From NCBI RefSeq assembly GCF_018873765.1, contig NC_057919.1, forward strand, positions 66,768,984 to 66,832,983: 64,000 bases of DNA, in the 5' to 3' direction. The DNA is from Telopea speciosissima (taxonomy: Eukaryota > Streptophyta > Magnoliopsida > Proteales > Proteaceae). The position numbers and the translations under genes are program-made. Shown one piece after another: positions 1 to 12,070 of this stretch. The number at the start of each line of letters is the position of its first letter. The stretch's first letter is position 1. A model generated the notes under the pieces. That model had not been told where the DNA came from, made no database searches, and worked only from the letters and a program-made list of their open reading frames with translations.

Positions 1-673
1 TATAGTGTTACAAGTAGTTAAGTACAAGTGTACAACCAAGGTTAAAGACCTTTAGGAACTGTTCCTCCAACTGTAAGTCAGTACCACATAGAGTTCTGGG
101 AAAGCTCAAAACCTTTGTGGAAAAAGGGTATACCTCTAGGTTTGGATTTTGCAAATCTTGCTCAAAAGCGGTAAATAGTTGTTGTCGATGCATTGTAGTA
201 GTGTCCAACATTTTGTTCCTCTAGGAAATGTTGGTGATTTGGCCAAAAATACCAAATATGGGTTTTTCGTTTTTGGAGTTGCCTCCATCTAACAGGCGAA
301 ACCACTTGAAACTCACAAATGGGTCACATTTCATTGGAACAATGCTTTAATATGCAGTGTTTTGTGTTGAAATGATACCGAAATTGAAATTTGGCGAGAA
401 CTGTAAAATTTTGGTCGAAATTCTGCATATCTAGTGAATCGACCTGCATTTCACTTTGCCTTTTGTCGAAACGAAAATGTTTCACGAAATCTCAGTCCTT
501 TCAACTGAAATTTCGAACCGTGTTTTGGGATTGTTTGTATGGACATTGATAATTTTGGAGGGAGAGTTGTTGTAGGATGACGTTTGACTGAGTTTGGGGG
601 TGGGTAAAGCAATCCCCTCACCTTCCCCCGAAAAAAAAAATGAAGAAAAGTAAGTTGATATTTGGGTTAAACA
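1..673. other. Non-coding left edge, probably inside the long KNOX intron
   Basis: I see no supportable exon here. Bases about 380-540 are an AT-rich stretch rich in GAAATTTCG-like words, and a similar stretch recurs around 7570-7750, so both are probably remnants of one dispersed repeat. The plus strand runs toward KNOX exons at 6072, and class I KNOX genes usually have a large intron just before the ELK-homeodomain exon. The segment is therefore plausibly intronic. Confidence 0.4.
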
Positions 674-690
674 AGGTCACAAAAAAGAAG

Positions 691-2841
691 GTTTTTTTTT
701 TGAAATAAAAAATTTATTGAAGATTAAAAAGGAGGCAAACAAGCCTAAAGATAGACAAAAGCAAAGAAAGCTAAAGCCTAAAAAGGGGACTCAGTCCTAA
801 AAGACATATTGGCGAGGGCAACAAGCCACTCGCTCATCCAAGAGAAATAATAAAATAAGGTTACGGAGGATCTGTGAGCCGCACCGAGGGGGTTCTTATC
901 TTATTCGATCATCGAGGGATCTCAGCATATACACCAGGCTGATCAAGAGCCACACGGGCCAAAAGAGCCGCCTCCTCTGGTGAAAAAGGAGATGGATTTT
1001 TTTGCAACCCCACTCCTAACTCCTTTTCAACCTCTCTATGAGAATTTTTAATGGTCTCAGCGACTTATCCAGCTTCAGTCTCTTGTCGTCGACGGTGTGA
1101 TCCAGGGATAATGTTCGCCTGCTCCACATTCCGATCCCGAACTTGCCGGCGTCGCGACACTTTTATGAAAAGAGCTTCACTCCCTGCTTCATCATCTTGC
1201 TCATTCGTAGCGTGAACCACAACTGCAGTTCTACCAGTATCACAGCTTGTGACAGAAATTGGTGAAAGAACCACTTCTAAACGACCCTCCTCTTGAGGTA
1301 CTAAACTCATTGAACAAACCGGGCTTGAATGCATTGATGGAACGTCATTACTAAACTCATTTCCACTGCTCATTGAATCGCTTGACTTATCCAACATAAC
1401 CTTCTGGGAAAGTGAGTGAGAGACTCTAGTTATAGCGTGTCTATTAAATTCCTGATTTTCCTCCCTTGAGTTTGAAAAATCCGAAGATTTTGCAACTGCC
1501 TCCGCAACATGCTCCTCCCTTTCCTTCTCAGAGTTAACCTCATTAGTGCCGACCTGCACCACCGCCATCCCTACCGACTTCTCCACGCCATTATTATCCA
1601 AACTCCTACCTCGTGAAGAGTGCACAATAGGGAAGTTAAGATTTGAAACAGCTGGACCACCTTCCTTAGTGCCCAAGCTAATAGAATTGAAAACAGAATC
1701 TAACACCCTGGCCCACTTGTCATATTGCCAACAATAGTAGAAGTTGACACAATTTCTACTACCTCACACTCCCGAGAATCATGTTTATCCAATGGCGAAG
1801 ATTGAATCTGCTCGGATTGACCATCCTTGGTAGTATTTGTAACCACCTTTGGCCGCCACACCTTTCGACGATATTCCACCAGCCGTTCATCCACATAATT
1901 CGCTCCTGGTGTTGTAAAGTTCTCTCTCTCTTGATATCGGGCAGAACAGTTATCCACATGATGGCCATAACGACCACATGAAGCACAACGGGACGGAGGA
2001 TCCTCAAACTCCACCAATTGCTTGAACACAAAGAGCTTTGACGTATTTGGCTGATTCCTCTCCACGTAGATCTCCTTCACCCTTGATTGAGTATCGTCAA
2101 TGTCAACACAAACACGAGCAAAATGGCCAAAGTGTGACTCCTTGGTACGTCGATCAATAGCAATAGGATGACCCACCGCTTTGGCCATAGAAAGTAGGAT
2201 CTCTTCATGCTAGTATTCTTGGGGGAGATTGGGGAACCTCATCCAAGTTAGTGTATGAGTAATATCGTCATCCTCCACCCTAAAATTAGGTCTTCATCGC
2301 TGGAAGCGAAGTAACTGTCCATCCACCCTAATGGGACCCCGTTTCCACACTATAGCCACGTCTACTTCCGAATGAAAACGGAAAAGAACAAATCCCTTAC
2401 CCAATGATTTCAAGATCACGTCCTCCATCAAAGTCCAGGACTCGTTCACAAACCTTCTCAGCGCATCCATTGAAATCATTCTGAAGTTCACACACCCAAG
2501 GAGAGCAAAACGATGCCTCTCTAATTGAGAATCATAAGCCGCTTGCGGAATTCTAATCCTCATTAGCCCTCCTTCATCAGTTACTGGATTTGGCAGGTTC
2601 TCCACTGAGGGAATAGTAGGCCTCCCCACCACAAACGCAAAGGTCCTCGGTGGCAGAGAGCATGACTCCTTAACCCCAACATTTTCAGTCTGAATGGGCC
2701 CTGGAGAGCGGCAGATCACCGGCGTCCTGCAAGGCATCAGATGAGGTTCACCTAATATGAAAGGATCTGTCCAGATGCCATTATCCCTCCCGCCGGAGCC
2801 CTCACGACACCGAGGATAATCCATTTTCTTATGCGGTGCAG
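691..2841 (-). mobile_element. LINE-derived element with ORF1 but no ORF2
   Basis: The element lies on the minus strand. A run of T at 692-701 is its poly(A) tail. Near-identical 17-bp direct repeats flank it (674-690 and 2842-2858, beginning aggtcacaaaaaa, 16/17 matches), which is a typical LINE target-site duplication. The 5' part encodes an ORF1-type protein. The ORF1 end near 909 is followed by only about 200 bp before the tail, and I find no endonuclease or reverse transcriptase. It therefore looks like an internally deleted, non-autonomous LINE derivative. It probably sits inside the long KNOX intron. Confidence 0.8.
909..2824 (-). pseudogene. LINE ORF1-like protein remnant (DUF4283 plus CCHC zinc knuckle)
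   Basis: The N-terminal part (2824 down to about 2294) resembles the DUF4283 nucleic-acid-binding region of plant LINE ORF1 proteins. A zinc knuckle follows at about 2000-1960, with spacing C-x2-C-x4-H-x4-C (CASC...H...C). The C-terminal region is Ser/Glu-rich and ends near 909 after a segment reading SPEEAALLARVALDQPG. An in-frame stop separates the DUF4283 part from the knuckle part (about 2210), the frame changes near 1703, and another in-frame TAA lies near 1065. In autonomous LINEs this protein binds the element RNA; this copy is broken. Confidence 0.75.
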
Positions 2842-2858
2842 AGGTCACAAAAAATAAG

Positions 2859-5800
2859 TTGATTGCTTCATTATCCAACCTAACCAACCTATTTTACATA
2901 TTTGTTAAGACGGTTATTTAGGATATTAGGTTTAGATAAACCAATTGAGGCATCAACAAGAGGTGTTTGAAGGCCACTTATGGAGCGCAAATCTGCCTTA
3001 GATCTATATACATGAGTTCGACCTCCCATCCCCCTTCTGATTAGGTTGCTGAGTGGCCCGTGTAGAGTTAAGACCATGTTTCAATGGTTCTCTAAATTAG
3101 TCTTCAGTTCCTGATTTGGTTTGGGACATGCCTTATTAGGCAACTGTTATTTTATTGCATGGTGTTGTAAATTTATAAACAGCTGTAATTTTTTGGGTTT
3201 TTATTCTTAAAAAAAAATACATTTGTTGGTTTTTTATGTGATCAAGTTTTGGCTTTACAGTTATTTTTGTCTGTGTCTGGGGTTTGTGTGAAGTGTGCTT
3301 TGTGCTTGATGCTGCACTCGTTGGGTGCGAATGTTCCTCATGTGCACAGGGGTTTTCTTGGGGAGGATAAAGAGAAGATTTGGGTTGAATGTGGTTTTTG
3401 CTGGGCAGTGCAGTGGTTACTGTAACTTCCTTATTTGGTGGAATTTTTTCTTGGCCGTCTTTGCCTATGCATTTGGGCAGAACTGGAAAAGGGATTAAGA
3501 TCTTGTGTTACTTTGCCTATTCTTTGTTGTGTGCTTTTTTGTGCATTCTGTGCTTTTTCTTTTGCACCACCAAGTCCTAAAGTTTTCAGTGTTCTTCTCT
3601 TGTCCCTTGGAATACTTGCCCTTGACTTCTTGTATTTGTATTTGTGTTGTGTTCTGTATGATCTTTGACAGTGACAATATTTCTCCATGACAACCCCTCC
3701 TCGGAGGGGAAGGGGGGGAATTTTCTTGTACTCGCAAATCTCAAAGACTAAAGTCATTAAACTGAATTAGTGCAGTACTTAATATTATGCATACGCTTAT
3801 GTAGGATGGATGCCTTGACACCTAGGCATCCTTGTTTCTTTAAGGATTTGTAGCTTTAAGTTTTGTGTTTATGATTGACAGAACTTTGTTTAGGTGAGCT
3901 AGTTTTAGCAGGTGTGGTTTAGAGGGAATTATTTAAAATCAGTAATGAAAATTTATTGTTGGATGGAAGTTAATGAAAACTTGTCATATGGCTCCATCAT
4001 AAGTACCATTCCCAGATTGTGACACTGCATCTATTTAGTTATAGAGTATGAAGTTGTTTACTGTTTACTCAGCCTGCATAAAGTCAGACACAAATACCCA
4101 CTGATAGAAAAACATACACACTAAATGCTTCACAAATCTGAGCTGGCAGTTGGTCTCCTCAGGTTCCTGGAGGTGCTCCTCAGAACTTTCTATAGCCTTG
4201 TGAGAACTCTCTTGTTTAAATTCTTTAATCTCTTCCTGATGTCTTATCTCTAAGTATCGGGCATTGTGGATTTCATGGGATGGGGTTATGGGTGAAACTG
4301 GTTTTTCTTCAAGGTTTCAAGCATTGATTCAACCTCTGTTAAACGATTTTAAAGTTTCTTGAGGATAATCTGGGAAGTATAGTTAGTGATGGATTATGAG
4401 TTGTTATTTAGAAAAGGGAATATTTCGAAAAACCATATGTAGAAGGGATGGTTTGTCACTTTGGAAGAAGGAAGTCATGTTAAAATCATATTCCAAACCC
4501 GAAAATAGAATTTCGGGCGGACACCATTGCAGGAGCCAGAATGCTGTTTAGTTTCTGACTGTTGGGTGGCTCATGGTTATCAATGTTCCCGTTTGTTAAT
4601 ATCTGTTACATGGACCACAGTGAGAAAGCTCATAGAATAGTTGGGAAGAAAATTTCAGAATGATGTGGTTGCCCTTTATTAAAAGTTACATTTAGTGTTG
4701 AGGAATCATACTCCAAGTCTGGAACTTTATGAACACCTTTAAGCCATCTTGGACACAATGATTATTCAACACTAGATACCCATGTTGAAAATTAGCTGTC
4801 TTCAATTGTTAAAATATATGTTTTTAAATACAGCTGTTAAGTATCCTCTGGTTTTCTGTATATTTAAATGAACAAGATTAGTATCATCTGAAATTGGCTT
4901 GGTGGTAGAGATGTTACTTTAATAGATAGAGGTTTGAGTTCAACCTTTGCTGACTAAGTGTGTACACGACATTCAATGTTATGTCCTCCGGCCAACCCAT
5001 TTTAACTATTCCCCCCCCCCCCCCCCAAAAAAAAAAAAAAATGTAGAAAGAAAATCCAAAAACCATGCTGTTGGATTTGTTTTAATGATGGGAATGATTG
5101 AACCAGGGATGGGATCATGATGGGTTAGGGTTTAAGTTTTTTTCCCCCCTATTGTAGCATGGCCATTACCTAATATAGCCCTTCCCAGATAGCTCCTGTA
5201 GTTTTACTTCCTGTTGTAGACTTGTTGGATAATAGGCTAGGTTAGTAAAGAAACTCGGTCTGTATCAAGAAAAGAATTTGTAAATTTTGTTTGATTTTTT
5301 GAGAGAAAAAACAGTTTCTTATCTTTGGAAGAAGAAGAGGGGGGGGGGGGGGGTTAAGAAAATGCAATATGTAGTTCCCAGTACATATTCACAAATAGGA
5401 TCGTATCGTCTCTTATATCTCTGGCATTTAGAATTAATGTTCAGTTAAATTCACCACATTGGACTTTATGGTACTTGGTATTCAATACGGATTTTTCTTT
5501 TTCTTTTTTTTTGATTGGGGGGTGGGTTACTGGTATGCATTACGGATTCACTAGTTAAGAACTATTATTGTAAAACTAGTTAGTTGTATGGAAACTGACA
5601 TCAATAGCAGACAGAAATTTTATGTCAAAATAATACACAATTCAAACTAGGAATTAACATGTTTTAGCAGTGTGCTCATGTCCAAACAATACTGCAACAC
5701 CTGGATTTATATGGATGACTTCAGTTCCAATATGTTACAATGCGGACTGGGAAGGGAATGTAGCTGACTTCACATAACGAAAATCATAGGGGAGCCTACA

Positions 5801-6071
5801 AATATACTCTCTCTAGATATTTGTTGCCATCTCAAGTTTCTTAGTGTTTATTAAGAGAACGGAATTCCCTTCTTTTATTGGCTCAAGGAACAACTCCTTT
5901 TGTCCTCTCTTACTGGGATTAGTTGGGGGGGGGGGGGGGAGACATCTCATATGAGGAGCTACACAAAATATCTGGAATTTTATGTACCTTAGATGTTATT
6001 TTCCTTGAGCTCTATTTTCTGGAATCAATTGTGTGTGTGCTCTTCGTGATTCATGTATGTCATTTTTCCAG
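2859..6071 (+). other. Long intronic stretch upstream of the KNOX ELK exon
   Basis: No exon is recognisable. The stretch is AT-rich with several homopolymer runs: about 15 C followed by about 15 A near 5012-5040, a G run near 5339-5353, and a G run near 5925-5939. I looked for sequences encoding KNOX1 and KNOX2 domains and found none, so the upstream exons most likely lie left of the window. Confidence 0.5.
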
Positions 6072-6420
6072 ATGAAGCACCTGGGATGTCAGAAGAGGAG
6101 CTAAGCTACAGGGACGTGGAGGTGGTGGATGGTCTGGAATCTTCTGGTCCCCATCATGGTGACAGGGAGCTGAAAGAAATGCTTTTGCGAAAGTACAGTG
6201 GCTATCTTAGCAATCTCAGGAAAGAATTCATGAAGCAAAGGAAGAAAGGGAAGCTACCTAAAGATGCAAGGATGGCATTGTTGGACTGGTGGAATAACCA
6301 CCATAGATGGCCATACCCCACGGTAAGACTCTTGCATATAGGCTTCCTAGCTTTACATTGTAGTGAGTTGTCTAGCAAATGAGGATTTCTATGCTAGTCT
6401 CAATTGATAGGATATGCTTC

Positions 6421-6455
<35 letters not shown>

Positions 6456-6891
6456 TGGGGTGCTACTAACATGGTCTCCGAATAACCAATCTGTGACTGT
6501 TTGCGTTGTATATTCCCCCTCCACTCCCCCTCCACTCTATCTAACAGTGTTTAAGCCTCTGATCAATGGAATGAAACAATGATAATGATCGTAAGTAGTT
6601 TGCTCTTCAGTAATACTGATTTGGAAATGTTTCTTTGAAATTAAAAAGAAAGAAAAAAATGCGGTTCAAGCTGGATCTTGATTACTTAAACATTGGGTGC
6701 CTGATGTACAGGAAGAGGAGAAGATGCAGCTCTCTGAAGTGAGTGGATTAGACCATAAGCAGATTAACAATTGGTTCATCAATCAGAGGAAGCGGCACTG
6801 GAAGCCATCGGTAGACATCGGTTTTGCACTGGTGGACAGTATCACCGGTGGCAGTTCAGAACCTCAAATACACCAGAGGAACTGGCAATAA
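6072..6891 (+). CDS. Class I KNOX homeobox transcription factor, last two exons
   Basis: Two exons are visible. Exon A (6072-6322) follows a ...tttttccag acceptor and ends at an ACG|gtaaga donor. It encodes an acidic spacer, the ELK domain ([21 protein letters not shown]) and the first part of a TALE homeodomain, ending in WPYPT with the diagnostic PYP loop. Exon B (6712-6891) follows ...gtacag and encodes helix 3 ([16 protein letters not shown]) and the C-terminus. The junction is phase 0, so the homeodomain is continuous. KNOX class I proteins pair with BELL proteins and keep shoot meristem cells undetermined. The KNOX1 and KNOX2 exons are not in the window. The tail after KPS differs from the usual EDM pattern. 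I cannot assign the subclade. Confidence 0.9.
6421..6453. repeat. (GT)n microsatellite in the last KNOX intron
   Basis: About 15 uninterrupted GT units lie in the short intron between the two homeodomain exons, about 100 bp after the donor. It is a potential length-polymorphic marker. Confidence 0.9.
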
Positions 6892-7138
6892 TGATATTTT
6901 TGAAGTTTGAATAGCACCAAATCTTCACTGCACCTTCCTTTTAGTCCCAAGAAACTGTTTTCTGGGTAGGTGCTGCTGCTTCTCGTCTGCTTATTTGTAC
7001 AAAGTTGTATAATCTGCAAATGTCGTTTTAGAATGTCTGCTATTTTGTCTATAGAACATTTCCTTGCTAGTTTCCATTTTCCACTCTCATATTCCAAAAC
7101 CCTTCTCACCTAACTGCCTAGCAAGAAATAAGTTTGTA

Positions 7139-7144
7139 AATAAA
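7139..7144 (+). terminator. Candidate KNOX polyadenylation signal
   Basis: A canonical AATAAA occurs about 250 bp after the KNOX stop codon, in an AT-rich 3' flank. Plant poly(A) signals are loose, so this is suggestive only. Confidence 0.4.
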
Positions 7145-8371
7145 GAAGGGTAGTTATCCATGTAACATTGTATTGTGATGTTTTCGAAAGTAACCAGATA
7201 AATCCAAGCCATCTATTTTATGATTTTTTTAATCTAGAGCGTCTGTTCTTGGGAGAGTGCACAATAACATCTAGAGTACAAATACACATGTATAGATATT
7301 CATATCTAACACGTGATTGATCTAGATCATATTTTTTCTATTCAATTGTAGAAATGAAAAGGCATTGACACATAATACCAAGACTTGTCACGCCCCCAAT
7401 GCACAAACTCGGTGGGGCCTACAGTACCAGATCCGGTTGGGACCGTACAAGGAAAAGACATCGCATGACTTAAACATCTAAATCATATAGGGTGGACATA
7501 AACTGCCTAGAACTCCATTCATTAATCAGTCATATATATCAGAGTCATTTGTAACCATGGAACAAAATCTTAGTCGAAATTGATCGAAATTTTGGAGATA
7601 TCTTTGTATAAGAAATTGAGACGAAACTTCAAAGGAGTTTGAAAAGTTATACGTTTTTACTAGTTTTGACTAAGATGTTGGTAATTTTGTAAGTTTCGAC
7701 ATTTATGTCCATCGAAACTTGGGGAAACCTGGTTCGAAACCAGTACAGACATTTATGTATGTTAGAGACCAGAAACCAGGACATACAATTATTTATGTTC
7801 AATATCAGTTAAGTATATGTTTTTGCCGACTCCATTTAGTTGGGATAAGGTTATGGTTGTTGTTGTATTAGTTAAGTAAATGTTTTTATATTTGTTATTT
7901 CATTTTATTAAGATATTATTCATAAATAAACAAATATCCTCTATTTGAATCCAATAAAATTAGTTAAAAAATCAAATTCCTAAAGGATAAAAAGTCAACC
8001 CTCAGTTAATGAACAAAAATTGGATTTTCAACGGTATTTCCAATTTTCAATTTTCTAATGTTGAGTTTTTTTTTTTTTCTCAAATCTATAACTTTCATAA
8101 AATTTAATACGGTAAAACATTGCTAAAAACAAAAAATATAGTGAAATATTCATTTGTTTTGATGTCTAAATTATTTTCATTTAGAGCCATTTTGATAGCA
8201 TTCGTGTACACCAAATTAACTTTGATCGAAATATAACTCCTTCAATATAAATCAAATTTAAAGAATCTTGGATATGTTGGAAAGCTTCGAATATTTCCTG
8301 ATCGTCGTTCAAGTTACTATAGGTTTTTGTATATTTTTGGCAATTCTCTTATCTTATGGCACTCCTATCAA
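7145..8371. other. Intergenic AT-rich DNA between KNOX and a Copia remnant
   Basis: No gene is seen. Near 7386 a TGTCACGCCCCC-like start resembles some plant LTR ends, but no partner was found. At about 7828-7868 the sequence TTTAGTTGGGATAAGG followed by GTT repeats resembles the 3' end of tRNA-derived SINEs with (TTG)n tails. A similar fragment lies at about 14195-14230. Confidence 0.35.
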
Positions 8372-8735
8372 TTGTTTCTTGTTCCAGTAGTGAAGCTGAG
8401 TATCATACGTTTACCGATACTACATCTGGAATAATTTGGCTCTGATGGCTCTTACAAGATACGAGTGTTTTTGTGTCTTCACATACTCCACGTCTCCACT
8501 TTACTGTGATAACATGAATGCTATTCAAATCAGTCATAACAAAGAGAGATTGATTGCGATTTTGTTTGGCATCATTTTCGTCAAGGAACGGTTCTTTTGA
8601 CACACTTTCCCTCCAAATATCAATAGACAAACCTTGTTATAAAGGCTCACACATCTATGTGTCTACGGTTTCTAACATCAAAACTTCAAATGGTCTCTCA
8701 TGAACCATCTTGAGTTTGAAAAGGCGGCAGGGGGG
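8372..8735 (+). pseudogene. Ty1/Copia pol 3' end (RNase H remnant)
   Basis: Translated on the plus strand, the stretch starts with the hallmark Copia RNase H motif SRSSSEAEY-like (SSSEAEYHT), then IIWL.WLLQD and a YCDN(M)NAI block. The reading is broken by a TGA and frameshifts. It ends at a purine-rich tract just before an LTR-like TGTTAG start at 8736, as expected for the 3' end of a Copia element. The rest of the element is absent. Confidence 0.75.
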
Positions 8736-8929
8736 TGTTAGCTATAGACATTATCTTGTCGCCATATATTATAAGTAGTCAACCTACCTTGTATAGATCC
8801 TGCATATATCTTGTCTGAGTTAGCCTATCTTATATAACATACCTTGTATAAGTTATCTCTCCTTGTATTTATATCTTTCTACTTAGTGAATACATACACA
8901 CAAAATTACAGAAATCTCATATGTTATCA
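8736..8929 (+). mobile_element. Probable Copia 3' LTR
   Basis: The segment begins TGTTAGC directly after the polypurine tract ggcaggggg and contains TATA-like words (cttatataac). A plausible end is ...gttatca near 8929. The 5' LTR is missing, so the outer boundary and a target duplication cannot be confirmed. Confidence 0.5.
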
Positions 8930-9454
8930 TGATTATAGTTTGATAGACACTCGACTAGGATGGTAATCGACCATTAGAGGTAGATACGGACCCATGTGGA
9001 GTATGATCTCATTATTCGTCCTTCGTGGGCACTGTAAAAAATGCCCCATTCAAATCTTCAATGTCGAGTTTGAATCCCTCTCTTTAATGTTTTCTCTAAT
9101 GAATAATAGAGAAAAAGAATGCTTCTTGGTCGTGTGGCTTATGTTGCTTCTTCGCCTAGACCTAGAAGCAAGTGAAAATACTGCATTGCCCCCATAAAAC
9201 AAAAAATGACACATATATTCATGTCTTTGCGTGTGTTCTCATTGGTATCTGCACTGGTAGAGAGGCTACATGCCTAGACAGCAATCTCTTGCCCGTAATA
9301 ATAACTTGTGATTTTCTGTGCTGGGCTTGAAATGGGAAGGGCTGATCAGACCCGACTGGACCGATCTGTTGACGACACTATTTAATAATCCGATTATGCC
9401 AAGTAGAACCAGTCTCGTCACCGACATCTCTCTTCTTCTTCGTGTCGACGAAAA
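8930..9454. other. Upstream region of the PPR gene
   Basis: No gene, repeat or clear TATA box is evident. The leader just before the PPR start is CT-rich (9425-9440), as is common in plant 5' UTRs. Confidence 0.3.
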
Positions 9455-11227
9455 ATGAACGTGTCTCTAAATCTTCATTCCCTAGCAAAACCAGTCCAAA
9501 GAGTTGTACTCGGCAACCAGCAACAACTACAATCCCCAGCCCAGCAAAGAGAAAAACGACAGTCGCCACAGAAGAAAACTGATGCCGCCATTTCGCTCCT
9601 GCAACTTTGTAAAAATAGCAAAGAACTTGTCCAGGTACACTCCCTCCTCATTAAAACCTCACTCATTCGAGAAAAACATGCATTTGGTCGCCTACTTTCC
9701 TTTTTCGCGGCCTCTTCCGAACCGGGTACTCTTGATTATGCCCAAAGGCTCTTTGACAATGTTGATTTTCCGAGGAATTCCTTCATCTACAACACCATGA
9801 TCAAAGCTTATCTGATTCGGGGTAATCCGAGGATCAGTTTTCTTGTCTACTACCAAATGTTATGCGAAGGCTCCATTTTTCCTGACGAGTTCACTTTTAC
9901 TTTCGTTTTTGCTGCCTGTTCTAAGTTGTCCTCTGTTTCCGAGGGTAAGCAGGCCCATGCTCAGATGGTAAAATACCCACTTCGGTTCGGAACCCAATCT
10001 TGGAATTCGTTGTTGGATTTCTATGCGAAGATAAGAGAGATGGGATCGTTGGGGCAACGATTGTTTGATCAAATTGAGGAACCCGATATCATTTCTTGGA
10101 ATTGTTTGCTTGATGGGTTTGTGAAATCAGGGGAGCTTGATGCTGCACGGGCGATTTTCGACGTAATGCCTCAGAGGGATACTGTTTCTTGGACCAGTAT
10201 GCTTGTGGGTTTTGCCAATGCGGGCTTGATGAGCGAAGCTTCTAAATTGTTTGATAATATGCCAGAGCGCAACTTGGTTTCTTGGAGTGCGATGATTAGT
10301 GCGTGTGTGCAAATGGGTCGATATAGGGAGGGGTTGGATCTTTTCAAACAGATGCAAGTTGCAGGCATCAAGACAGATAAGATCACGATGACGACATTGC
10401 TGTCTGCTTGTGCGAGGTTGGGAGCGCTTGATCAGGGTCAATGGTTTCATGCCTATATAGACAAATATATGATAGAAATCGATGCCCATCTATCTACTGC
10501 TTTAGTTGATATGTATGCTAAATGTGGGAAGATTGATATTGCTCTCAAAGTCTTTCGACGTTCAGGACATAAGAAGGTGTTTTTATGGAATGCCATTCTA
10601 GGAGGCCTTGCTATGCATTCGCGTGGGAGGGAAGCTGTTGAACTGCTATCGGAAATGTTAGAGGAAGGGATAAAGCCCAACCAGATCACCTTCCTTAGTG
10701 TTTTAGCAGCATGTAGCCACTCGGGTCTAGTTGATGATGGGTTGCGAATATTTCACATTATGATGAATGACCACAATATTAGGCTTACCATGGCGCACTA
10801 TGGATGCATAGTGGACCTTTACGCCCGTGCGGGCTTGTTGAATGATGCAAAACGGTTTATAGAAACCATGCCAATGGAAGCTGATGGAAGTGTATGGAGA
10901 GCGCTCCTTGGTGCTTGTAGACTTCATGGTAATGTCAATTTGGGAGAGCACATAGGGAGGATCTTACTTGAACTGGAGCCATCAAATGATGGAAATTACG
11001 TGCTTCTATCAGATATTTATGCAATTGGTAAGAGGTGGGAGGATGTTGGTAAGCTGCGAAGGGAGATGAAGGTGAGTGGGGTTCGGAAGATGCCCGGTTG
11101 CAGCTCCATTGAGTTAAATGGTGTCATCCATGAGTTTGTTGCAGGTGACGGTTCCCACCCAGAGAGTCTTAAGATTTATAGAATGTTGGATGAGATGGCC
11201 CCTTTACTAGGTGCCAGGCATGCATAG
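9455..11227 (+). CDS. PLS-class pentatricopeptide repeat protein, E subgroup
   Basis: This is an uninterrupted 590-residue, intronless ORF, the usual form of plant PPR genes. After about 45 residues of poorly conserved N-terminus (a candidate organelle targeting region), P, L and S type repeats run to about residue 500. Typical signatures are YNTMIKAY, SWNCLLDGFVKSG, SWTSMLVGFANAG, SALVDMYAKCG-like and LAACSHSGLVDDG. The C-terminal E/E+ region (VWRALLGACRLHGNV, NYVLLSDIYA, PGCSSIELNG, HEFVAGDGSHP) is present, and there is no DYW deaminase domain. Family members bind single-stranded RNA in plastids or mitochondria, and E-type members usually specify C-to-U editing sites. The target is unknown. 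The start is the first ATG, after a CT-rich leader. Confidence 0.95.
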   Translation: MNVSLNLHSLAKPVQRVVLGNQQQLQSPAQQREKRQSPQKKTDAAISLLQLCKNSKELVQVHSLLIKTSLIREKHAFGRLLSFFAASSEPGTLDYAQRLFDNVDFPRNSFIYNTMIKAYLIRGNPRISFLVYYQMLCEGSIFPDEFTFTFVFAACSKLSSVSEGKQAHAQMVKYPLRFGTQSWNSLLDFYAKIREMGSLGQRLFDQIEEPDIISWNCLLDGFVKSGELDAARAIFDVMPQRDTVSWTSMLVGFANAGLMSEASKLFDNMPERNLVSWSAMISACVQMGRYREGLDLFKQMQVAGIKTDKITMTTLLSACARLGALDQGQWFHAYIDKYMIEIDAHLSTALVDMYAKCGKIDIALKVFRRSGHKKVFLWNAILGGLAMHSRGREAVELLSEMLEEGIKPNQITFLSVLAACSHSGLVDDGLRIFHIMMNDHNIRLTMAHYGCIVDLYARAGLLNDAKRFIETMPMEADGSVWRALLGACRLHGNVNLGEHIGRILLELEPSNDGNYVLLSDIYAIGKRWEDVGKLRREMKVSGVRKMPGCSSIELNGVIHEFVAGDGSHPESLKIYRMLDEMAPLLGARHA

Positions 11228-11673
11228 TGTGCAGGAAGTATAATGCCTCTACTGATTTGGATGCCAATTGGCTTTCACAGTGACCTCTACTTGACTGGTT
11301 TTTCAGTTTACAGGTTGCCAAGCCATATAGCTTTATTTCATTTTTGTTGCTGGATGCATGGGGCTTTAGAAGTTGGTTTCCTGAATGGTGCCAGGATTGT
11401 GTGATAGAAAAGAAGAGATGGGAAGCACTCATACTCAGTTGATCTCAAGGTTCCTTTACAGGGACGAGAAGAAGTTACCTGTATATTGTACAGCCCTTAG
11501 ATCTATATACTGTATATCATAATTTAGAGCTCCTTTTCCAATGGTTCCTCTTTAGGTCTGAGTTGTTTCTGTCACAAGGAATGACGAGGCTTGTCTCAAC
11601 ATAGAAGAAGTAGAAAATTTCGTCAAGACTAGCCCCTGCAGGAAAAAACATGTGAGTTGAAGATGTAATGTAA
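11228..11673. other. 3' flank of the PPR gene
   Basis: No gene is seen. The stretch runs to the 9-bp target duplication of the adjoining MULE at 11674. Confidence 0.4.
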
Positions 11674-12056
11674 TTGTAATAAGGGTTTTTTTCAATTACC
11701 ATCCCAAAATCTTTCATATTTATTATTATCCCCCCAAAAACTTTGAAACAACTGTTACCTCCTCTGTTGTATATTAATAACTAATTGGTCTCCACCGTTA
11801 CATACCCGTAACAGAGGGGGTTAACCGTGAGCATGTACCGTTGTCACATTTTTTAGGACCAAAATACCCTTTTTGGGGTGGTAATTATAAAAAACTCTCA
11901 CCCCATCACCGTCCCTCCTCCTCCTCCTCCTCCTCCTTTAGAGTCTTGGGAATATTCTGAGATTGAGAATAGCTTCTCCTTCACGCTCAAGAAAGGATCA
12001 AAATTTTGAAATCCCGCCCCCCACCCTCACCCCCACCCCCCATTCAAGCTCTTCAT

Positions 12057-12070
12057 CTATATATAAAAAC
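12057..12070 (+). promoter_or_regulatory. TATA box of the MULE-borne small gene
   Basis: The sequence ctatatataaaaac is a strong plant TATA motif. Removing the nested element at 12165-12772 leaves about 110 bp between it and the ATG at 12789, a normal promoter-leader distance. Confidence 0.6.

Noticed and set aside
3431-3757. Overlapping ORFs of 60-108 codons on both strands
   Set aside because: They lie in low-complexity intronic DNA, mirror each other across strands and show no domain.
9378-11432. Many short ORFs on the minus strand and in other frames across the PPR gene
   Set aside because: They are shadows of the strong 590-codon PPR frame.
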